NCBI GenBank assembly: GCA_030146615.1 | Contig: JASLBL010000358.1 | Coordinates: 1 to 11,532 of the forward strand | DNA length: 11,532 nucleotides | Origin: Actinomycetes bacterium | GTDB taxonomy: Bacteria; Actinomycetota; CALGFH01 | Direction: 5' to 3' | Part shown: one piece after another, positions 6,925 through 11,532 of the stretch | How positions within the stretch are numbered: position 1 is the stretch's first letter | Layout of the letters: each line of letters opens with the position of its first letter | Notes under the pieces: model-generated | Seen by the model: the letters and a program-made list of their open reading frames with translations, nothing else | Databases searched by the model: none | Told to the model about the DNA's origin: nothing | Position numbers and translations under genes: made by a program

Positions 6925-7329
6925 TCATCCTCGCTCTCGTTCGCGCTTCAGCTTGCGCCAGCCGCCGGCGCGGTTGTTGGCGATGATCTGGCGGAACATC
7001 TCGGTGAGAGCGGGCGCGTTGACCGTCTCGCCCTGGCGGACGGCCACCGTGCGGGCGGTGGTGTTCTGGTGGCCGCCGGTGATGATCCCCTCGGGGTCGG
7101 GGACGATCGCGCCGTCGTACAGGAAGACGTTGACGTGGTCCTTGGCCGCCAGCAGGGCGCAGACGTTGCCCTGGAGGACGAAGTAGGGGCGGTTGGTGAA
7201 CTTGATGGTCTCGACGACCTCCGGGTCGGCTTCGTGGACCAGCTCCCGGACCTCGCGGCAGATGGCCTGCTGCCAGCCGGGCAGGGCGTCGATGTAGGCG
7301 TCGACCCGTGGGTCGGCGGTCCAGGTCAT
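6925..7329 (-). CDS. DUF1801 (YdhG-like) domain protein
   Basis: This is a 134-residue soluble protein with a DUF1801 fold. Typical features are the start with DPRVDAYIDALPGWQQAICREVRELV, then ADPEVVETIKFTNRPYF, and a middle segment CALLAAKDHVNVFLYDGA. Biochemical function in this family is unknown; the fold is seen in small stand-alone proteins of many bacteria. The ATG at 7329 overlaps the stop of the upstream DUF1992 gene by 4 nt, so the two form one operon read leftward. A GGAGGGGG stretch lies about 10 nt upstream within that gene. Reading further upstream in this frame gives an Arg/Gly-rich sequence overlapping DUF1992, which I rejected. The C-terminus is basic (WRKLKRERERG). It is convergent with the kinase gene. 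Confidence 0.85.
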   Translation of the reverse strand: MTWTADPRVDAYIDALPGWQQAICREVRELVHEADPEVVETIKFTNRPYFVLQGNVCALLAAKDHVNVFLYDGAIVPDPEGIITGGHQNTTARTVAVRQGETVNAPALTEMFRQIIANNRAGGWRKLKRERERG

Positions 7330-7748
7330 GGCGGGTCGACCCCCTCCCGCGCGGCCCGCCGCTCCTGCCAGGAACGGACAACGGCCTCGACGTCGAACGG
7401 CATCAGGTTGAGCGGTGGGCCCGACGCCGCCTTCCGGTTGCCCTCGACGATCCTGGCGTTGATGTCGGCCACGATCCGCCGCACCTCGGCCTCCGAGCCG
7501 GCCTGGGAGGCGGCCACGAGCGCGTCCTCCGCCTCCTTGCGCAGGGCGATCGTCGGCGGCAGGTAGGAGAGGTTCTCCCGCCGCAGCTTCCGCTTGACCC
7601 ACCACAGCTCGTCGTGCGGCTCGTCCAGGCCGTGGATGGGCTTGCCGGCCCCGGGCAGGTTGTCGAACTCGCCCCGCTCCGTCGCCTCCCGGATCTGCCG
7701 TTCCACCCAGCTCTCGAACCCGACCCCGGGGGGTTTGCGCTCGGTCAT
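7326..7748 (-). CDS. DUF1992 (DnaJ-homologue subfamily C member 28-like) protein
   Basis: This is a 140-residue protein. Its first half is the conserved DUF1992 module, with WVERQIREATERGEFDNLPG followed by GKPIHGLDEPHDELWWVKRKLRREN. The module occurs in bacterial stand-alone proteins and in eukaryotic DNAJC28; its role is not established and it has no J-domain HPD motif here. The second half (about 60-110) is a charged, probably helical segment rich in Ala, Glu and Arg. The ATG at 7748 has no clear Shine-Dalgarno sequence. Instead a TAGACT -10-like element ends 6 nt upstream, which suggests a leaderless transcript. It is the first gene of a two-gene operon with DUF1801. Length is typical for actinobacterial members. 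Confidence 0.88.
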   Translation of the reverse strand: MTERKPPGVGFESWVERQIREATERGEFDNLPGAGKPIHGLDEPHDELWWVKRKLRRENLSYLPPTIALRKEAEDALVAASQAGSEAEVRRIVADINARIVEGNRKAASGPPLNLMPFDVEAVVRSWQERRAAREGVDPP

Positions 7749-7754
7749 TCCCCC

Positions 7755-7760
7755 AGTCTA
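7755..7760 (-). promoter_or_regulatory. -10 element of a likely leaderless promoter (DUF1992 operon)
   Basis: On the minus strand TAGACT ends 6 nt before the ATG at 7748, which would place the transcription start on or next to the A of the start codon. No convincing -35 hexamer was found. The same TAGAnT, 6-nt, ATG arrangement appears before the cyclase/STAND gene. Confidence 0.4.
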
Positions 7761-7783
7761 CAAATCGAGCTGCCCGCCGGAGG

Positions 7784-7912
7784 CCGAAGCGCACCGGCGG
7801 GTCGTCCCCCAAGACCCGCCAGGAGCTCTACGAGGAAGCCAAGCGCCGCAACCTGCCCGGCCGTTCCAAGATGGGCCGCGCCGAGCTCGCCCGCGCCCTC
7901 GGCCACAGGTAG
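7784..7912 (+). pseudogene. Start-less remnant of a small basic protein with a Rho_N-like domain
   Basis: The plus-strand reading ending at TAG 7910-7912 gives TRQELYEEAKRRNLPGRSKM followed by GRAELARALGHR. This is a good match to the short Rho_N-type module found at the C-terminus of small basic actinobacterial proteins often annotated as plasmid-stabilisation proteins. The frame is open back to 7598, but it holds no ATG, GTG or TTG between there and the conserved part. The only in-frame ATG (7865-7867, in the second line of the module) is inside the domain. CGGAGG at 7778-7783 looks like a stranded ribosome-binding site, and the codon after CGG, AGG (7781-7783), stands where a start might have been. 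I infer 5' truncation or decay, or an upstream sequence error. The upstream half of the family protein, normally rich in Lys, Glu and Arg, is absent because the DUF1992 gene occupies that space on the other strand. Confidence 0.5.
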
Positions 7913-7924
7913 CGGCGCCGGGCC

Positions 7925-8338
7925 TTACTGCTGCTGGCTGATGTTGACCATCCAGGGGATGCCGAACCGGTCCTGGCACATGCCGAACTCGTCGCCCCAC
8001 ATCTGCTTCTCCAGGGGCATGGTCACGGTGCCGCCGTCCGACAGCTTCGCCCAGTAGCCGCGCAGGTCGTCGGCGTCGTCGCCGCTGAGGCTGATCGCGA
8101 TGTTGTCGCCGGGGCTGTACGGCATCTCGGCCGGGGTGTCGGAGGCCATGAGGGTGAAGCCACGGTCGGTCTCGAGCTGGGCGTGCATGATCATGTCGGC
8201 CTCCGGCGTGCCCTCCGCGCCACCCGACTCACCAAAGGTGTTGACGGTCAGTTCGCCGCCGAAGACGTCCCGGTAGAACTCCATCGCCTGGCGCGCGTTG
8301 TCCCGGAACGAGATGTACGGGTTGAGACGGGATGCCAT
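7925..8338 (-). CDS. VOC-family (PhnB/glyoxalase-like) protein
   Basis: This is a 137-residue single-module vicinal-oxygen-chelate protein. The opening LNPYISFRDNARQAMEFYRD, then VFGGELTVNTFGE, DMIMHAQLETDRGFTLMASD and the end WGDEFGMCQDRFGIPWMVNI are the hallmarks of PhnB-like members. These form a dimeric beta-alpha-beta-beta-beta barrel, often metal-binding; His52 is a candidate ligand. Function in this subfamily is unclear; older labels such as 3-demethylubiquinone methyltransferase come from misannotated homologues. The ATG at 8338 has an ideal Shine-Dalgarno sequence (AAGGAGG about 6 nt upstream on the minus strand). It is monocistronic by context: the remnant downstream is on the opposite strand and the membrane-protein gene upstream is divergent. 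Length matches the family. Confidence 0.92.
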   Translation of the reverse strand: MASRLNPYISFRDNARQAMEFYRDVFGGELTVNTFGESGGAEGTPEADMIMHAQLETDRGFTLMASDTPAEMPYSPGDNIAISLSGDDADDLRGYWAKLSDGGTVTMPLEKQMWGDEFGMCQDRFGIPWMVNISQQQ

Positions 8339-8433
8339 CTGCCCCTCCTTGGTGTGGCACGCGTGGACCCCGGCAGCCTACCGCGGACCGGCGACACCTG
8401 GCGCCGTGCTCGACAAGTCAAGCAGGTGAATCC

Positions 8434-8766
8434 TTGAGAGGACCGCTGGACCAGGTGGTCTGGGCCCTGGCGGCGGCGCTGCTGGTCGGCGCCGGCCTGA
8501 ACCTGCTCATCCGTGGCGCCGAGGTGGTCCAGGCGGCCGACCGCTGGTACCGGTTCGGCCGCACCATCCTCTACGGCCAGCTCGAGGACGAGACCCCGGT
8601 CGGGTCGGTCCGGCGGCTGGCCACCTACAGCTCGTCCCCCGCCCACGCGCCGGTCTCGATCCAGCGCTGGAGCACCCAGCGGCTCCTGCTCACCGCCGCC
8701 GCGGCCCTTGGCGCCCTGCTCCTGACCGGCCTGTTCGTGGACTCGCTGCAGGCCGGCCTGGGCTAG
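8434..8766 (+). CDS. Small membrane protein with two predicted helices, unrecognised
   Basis: This is a 110-residue protein I do not recognise. It has a hydrophobic helix near the N-terminus (about 8-27, VVWALAAALLVGAGLNLLI) and a second near the C-terminus (about 85-105, RLLLTAAAALGALLLTGLFV). The loop of about 55 residues between them is polar, with aromatic and charged residues (DRWYRFGRTILYGQLEDE). The two-helix layout suggests a hairpin with both ends on the same side of the membrane. I chose the TTG at 8434 because AGGTGA (8424-8429) lies 4 nt upstream and the protein then begins just before the first helix. The ATG at 8332 in this frame overlaps the start of the divergent VOC gene and would add a polar, low-complexity N-terminus, so it is less likely. 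The stop TAG (8764-8766) overlaps the stop of the convergent cyclase/STAND gene. Confidence 0.62.
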   Translation: MRGPLDQVVWALAAALLVGAGLNLLIRGAEVVQAADRWYRFGRTILYGQLEDETPVGSVRRLATYSSSPAHAPVSIQRWSTQRLLLTAAAALGALLLTGLFVDSLQAGLG

Positions 8767-11411
8767 CTGCCCGGCGGCCCGTCGCCGTCGCCACGCACGA
8801 GCGCGATCGCCTGCCGGACGGTCATGGTCAGGCCTTCCTGCCAGGCTCGCCGGGCCGCGTCCTCGGTGAGGTGGGCGCCGGCCTCGGCCACGGGATCGCC
8901 CTCCAGCATCCCTCCGAAGCCGGGGGTGGGGCCGCCGCCGGCCCGGTCGCGCTGGGACTGAGAGACGCCGGCGATCCGGATGGCGTCCTCGTGGCGGCCC
9001 TCCAGGGTCAGCAGGAACGCCAGGTCCAGGAAGGCGAGGGCCATCCCGGTGGCGTCGTCGGCCTCGCGGAACAGCTCCAGGGCCTCCAGGGCGGTGGCGC
9101 GGGCCTCCTCCGGGCGCCCGGCGCGGCCGTGGCCGAACGCCAGCCAGATCAGCCCGAACGCCAGGTTGAGGCGGTCGCCCAGCCGGCGCCAGATCGCCAC
9201 GCTCTCCTCGACCCGGGTGACCACGCGGTCCCAGGCGCCGGCCATCGCGTCCGGGACCACCAGCATCACCAGGGCCCTGGCCGCCCCCGGCTCGTCGCCC
9301 ACCTGCCGGAACAGGGCGAGGCTCTCCTCCAGCAGGCGGCCGGCGGACTCCTGGTCGTGCTCGCCGGCGGCCACGAATGACTGGTTGTAGAGGGCCTCGG
9401 CGAGGCGCGCCGGGTCGCCGAGCTCCCGCTCGATCGCCAGGGCCTCGTCGTAGAAGCCGCGTGCCGCCTCCCGGTCGCTCCACCAGGCGATCCCGCCCGC
9501 TCCGGCCAGGGCCTTGGCCCGGCTGGCGGTCCGGGCCTGGCCCGACGGCATGGCCAGGACCTCCGCCAGCCACCGCCGGCCCTCGGACAGGTGCCCGCGC
9601 TGCTGCCAGAACCGCCACAAGGCGCCGGCGGCCGACTGGGCCCGGCCGGCGTCGCCGGTCTCGATGGCCCACCGCATGGCGGCCCGGATGTTGGCGTGCT
9701 CCTGGTCGCAGCGGTCCAGCCACGCGCCCTGGTCCCTGCCGGTCAGGTGGGGCTCGGCCTCCTCGGCCAGGTCGAGGAAGTGCTCGGCGTGGCACCGGCG
9801 GACCACCTCGAGGTCGCCGGCGGCCTCGAGCTGCTCGTGCCCGAACTCCCGGATCGTCTCCAGCATCAAGAACCGCGACGGTCGCCCGGGAGGCTCGGCC
9901 CGGCGGATCAGCGACTTGTCCACCAGCGAGGTCAGCCCGTCGAGGGCGTCCACCCCCAGCCCCTCGGGGTCGCAGACCGCCTCGGCCGACTCGAAGGTCC
10001 AGCCGCCGGTGAACACCGACAGCCGCCCGAACAGTCGCTGCTCGACCGGGTCGAGCAGGTCGTAGCTCCAGGCGATCGCGGCCCGCAGCGTCCGCTGGCG
10101 CTCCGGCACGCTCCGCGACCCGGAGGTCAGGATCGACAGCCGCCGCTTGAGCCGGGAGAGGATCTGCTCGGGCGTCAGCACCTTGGTCCGGGTGGCGGCC
10201 AGCTCGATGGCCAGGGGCAGGCCGTCCAGCCGGGCGGTGATCTCGGCGACCACCGGGGCGTTCTGCTCGGTCAGGGCGAACCGGGGATCGGCGGCCAGGG
10301 CCCGCTCGGCGAACAGCCGCACCGCCTCGACCTTGGTGAGCGCGGACAGGTCCTTGGGGAGCCGCTCGGGATCGGGCACGTGGAGCGGCGGGACGGCGTA
10401 CTCCTGCTCACCCCGGAGGGACAGCACGACGCGGGAGGTGACCATCGTCCGCAGCTTCGGGGCGGCCGTGAGGAGCTCCTCGATCACGGGGCCGGCCTCG
10501 GCCACCTGCTCGAAGTTGTCGACCACCTGGAGCAGCTCACGGTGGCGGAGATGGTCCTTGACCTCGTCGAGGATGGGCCGCTCGGCCGACTCCGGGACCC
10601 CGAGGGCGTTGGCCACCGCCGCCGGGACCAGCGCTGGATCGGTCACCGGGGACAGGTCGACAAAGCAGGAGCCGTCCCGGTACTGGGGGAGCAGGTCGGC
10701 GGCGACCCGGAGGGCCAGCCGGGACTTCCCCGACCCGCCCGGCCCGGTGAGGGTGAGCAGGCGGGTCTGGCTGAGGAGCCGCTCCACCTCGGTGATCTCC
10801 TCCTCCCGGCCCACGAACGAGGTGAGCTGGAGCGGGAGGTTGTTCGGCCGGGCGTCCAGCGTCCGCAGCGGCGGGAAGTCGGACGCCAGCCCCTCGATCA
10901 CCAGCTCGTGGAGGCGCTCGGGGTCGGCGATCCCTCGCAGGTGGTGCATGCCCAGGTCGCGGATCGACGCCCCGGAGGGAAGCGCGTGCTCGACGAGCGC
11001 TCGGGTGGCGTCGGACAGGACGACCTGGCCCCCGTGGGCGGCGTCGGCGATCCGGGCCGCCCGGTGCACGTCGATGCCGACGTAGTCGTCCCCGCCCAGG
11101 GTCGCCTCCCCGGTGTGGATCCCCATCCGGACCCGCACCGGCGGGCCGGGGGACCAGTCGTGCGCGGCCAGACCCCGCTGGGCGGCGACCGCCGTCCGGA
11201 CCGCCCCCGCCGGACCCCGGAACGCCACGAAGAAGGCGTCCCCGTGGGTGCTGACCTCGACCCCGCCGCCCTCGGCGACGGCATTCCGGACGATCGCCGC
11301 ATGCTGGTCGTTGACCGCCGGGTAGCGGTCGCCGAGCGCCTGGAGCAGACCGGTCGAGCCCTCGATGTCGGTGAAGAGGAAGGTCACGGTCCCAGTCGGC
11401 AGGTCGGTCAT
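8763..11411 (-). CDS. Cyclase-homology domain / STAND (NB-ARC) ATPase / TPR-like signalling protein
   Basis: This is an 882-residue multidomain protein. Residues about 6-175 form a class III nucleotidyl-cyclase homology domain, with VTFLFTDIEGST and HGDAFFVAF supplying both metal-binding aspartates (Asp15, Asp58). Residues about 195-480 form a STAND/NB-ARC ATPase: FVGREEE, Walker A GPGGSGKS (Lys229), Walker B-like LLQVVDNFEQV (Asp298), then the GLPLAIELAATR motif. A winged-helix-like segment follows (AIAWSYDLLDPVEQRLFGRLSVF). From about 550 to 830 come alpha-helical, TPR-like repeats. Such proteins couple nucleotide-dependent switching to ligand or partner sensing; many relatives end in a LuxR-type helix-turn-helix, which is absent here. 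The usual adenine-selecting Lys is Ser54 and the transition-state Asn is His116, so cyclase activity is doubtful. The ATG at 11411 has no ribosome-binding site, but a TAGAGT element ends 6 nt upstream. Its stop interlocks with that of the convergent membrane protein. Confidence 0.9.
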   Translation of the reverse strand: MTDLPTGTVTFLFTDIEGSTGLLQALGDRYPAVNDQHAAIVRNAVAEGGGVEVSTHGDAFFVAFRGPAGAVRTAVAAQRGLAAHDWSPGPPVRVRMGIHTGEATLGGDDYVGIDVHRAARIADAAHGGQVVLSDATRALVEHALPSGASIRDLGMHHLRGIADPERLHELVIEGLASDFPPLRTLDARPNNLPLQLTSFVGREEEITEVERLLSQTRLLTLTGPGGSGKSRLALRVAADLLPQYRDGSCFVDLSPVTDPALVPAAVANALGVPESAERPILDEVKDHLRHRELLQVVDNFEQVAEAGPVIEELLTAAPKLRTMVTSRVVLSLRGEQEYAVPPLHVPDPERLPKDLSALTKVEAVRLFAERALAADPRFALTEQNAPVVAEITARLDGLPLAIELAATRTKVLTPEQILSRLKRRLSILTSGSRSVPERQRTLRAAIAWSYDLLDPVEQRLFGRLSVFTGGWTFESAEAVCDPEGLGVDALDGLTSLVDKSLIRRAEPPGRPSRFLMLETIREFGHEQLEAAGDLEVVRRCHAEHFLDLAEEAEPHLTGRDQGAWLDRCDQEHANIRAAMRWAIETGDAGRAQSAAGALWRFWQQRGHLSEGRRWLAEVLAMPSGQARTASRAKALAGAGGIAWWSDREAARGFYDEALAIERELGDPARLAEALYNQSFVAAGEHDQESAGRLLEESLALFRQVGDEPGAARALVMLVVPDAMAGAWDRVVTRVEESVAIWRRLGDRLNLAFGLIWLAFGHGRAGRPEEARATALEALELFREADDATGMALAFLDLAFLLTLEGRHEDAIRIAGVSQSQRDRAGGGPTPGFGGMLEGDPVAEAGAHLTEDAARRAWQEGLTMTVRQAIALVRGDGDGPPGS

Positions 11412-11417
11412 CTGCTG

Positions 11418-11423
11418 ACTCTA
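11418..11423 (-). promoter_or_regulatory. -10 element of a likely leaderless promoter (cyclase/STAND gene)
   Basis: On the minus strand TAGAGT ends 6 nt before the ATG at 11411. This is ideal spacing for transcription to start at the first base of the start codon, and no Shine-Dalgarno sequence is seen. A plus-strand TATGCT (11422-11427) overlaps it and could serve the divergent dehydrogenase gene. No good -35 was found for either. Confidence 0.4.
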
Positions 11424-11468
11424 TGCTGCGGGTGCTCGATCGCGAACTCCACAGGAAAGAGGGCGAGG

Positions 11469-11532
11469 ATGCTGCTGGAGCACAAGAACGCGGTGATCTA
11501 TGGAGGGGCCGGGCCGGTCGGCGGCGCCGTGG
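11469..11532 (+). CDS. Short-chain dehydrogenase/reductase, 3'-partial
   Basis: Only the first 21 codons are in the window: MLLEHKNAVIYGGAGPVGGA and one more Val. The short strand NAVIYGG followed by the glycine-rich AGPVGGAV is the first Rossmann strand and cofactor loop of an SDR-family NAD(P)-dependent oxidoreductase. This start closely resembles SDR proteins beginning MLL-x-x-K-x-A-x-I-Y-G. In this subfamily the third glycine position of the G-x3-G-x-G pattern is not Gly; here it is Pro16. Upstream, the purine-rich stretch GAAAGAGGGCGAGG (11455-11468) supplies the ribosome-binding site. It is divergent from the cyclase/STAND gene across 57 bases. Substrate cannot be judged from this fragment. 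Confidence 0.75.
   Translation, partial: MLLEHKNAVIYGGAGPVGGAV

Noticed and set aside
5218..6986. Long open frames on both strands over the FGGY kinase.
   Set aside because: High-GC shadows; the kinase frame alone carries conserved motifs.
8332..8433. ATG at 8332 as start of the small membrane protein.
   Set aside because: It lies inside the divergent VOC start codon region, has no ribosome-binding site and adds an unstructured tail; TTG 8434 fits better, though this remains open.
8248..9795. 515-residue minus-strand frame spanning the VOC start, membrane-protein gene and STAND C-terminus.
   Set aside because: Crosses three better-supported genes and is Arg/Gly/Pro-rich with no domain.

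Overview
The window is very GC-rich, with strong G/C bias at third codon positions, and it is gene-dense with short intergenic gaps. GTG and TTG starts, 4-nt start/stop overlaps, apparent leaderless promoters and the families present (PGM1-like ATP-grasp ligase, HutC-type GntR regulator, cyclase-homology/STAND protein) suggest a high-GC actinobacterium, probably from a poorly cultured lineage. This is inference from style, not a phylogeny. No rRNA, tRNA, CRISPR array, transposase or phage gene was seen, and no stretch above 300 bases lacks a gene.

Left edge (1-899, +): the C-terminal part of a PGM1-type ATP-grasp peptide ligase. A one-base frameshift near 779 breaks it close to its end.

Centre (939-6879): a catabolic locus arranged around a divergent control region (2523-2676). 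Leftward lies an APC-superfamily permease of the ethanolamine-permease type. Rightward lies a tightly coupled operon: GntR/UTRA repressor, class I DeoC/FbaB/LsrF-type aldolase, zinc-dependent medium-chain dehydrogenase and FGGY carbohydrate kinase. Each junction is a 4-nt overlap. The control region has two near-identical operator-like sites. One overlaps the regulator's own -10 element and the other lies just inside the permease transcript, which suggests a ligand-relieved regulon. The enzymes suggest import, oxidation, phosphorylation and aldol cleavage of a small polyhydroxylated compound. The substrate cannot be read from the sequence. Pairing an amine/amino-acid type permease with sugar-type enzymes is the most interesting feature of the window.

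Right of centre (6925-8338): a two-gene minus-strand operon (DUF1992, then DUF1801), a start-less plus-strand remnant of a Rho_N-like small basic protein, and a minus-strand PhnB-like VOC protein.

Right part (8434-11532): a small two-helix membrane protein whose stop codon interlocks, through a shared CTAG, with the stop of a large minus-strand signalling protein. That protein has a class III cyclase-homology domain, a STAND/NB-ARC ATPase and a TPR-like tail. It has altered catalytic residues and no visible DNA-binding domain. Divergent from it, the first 21 codons of a short-chain dehydrogenase run off the right edge.
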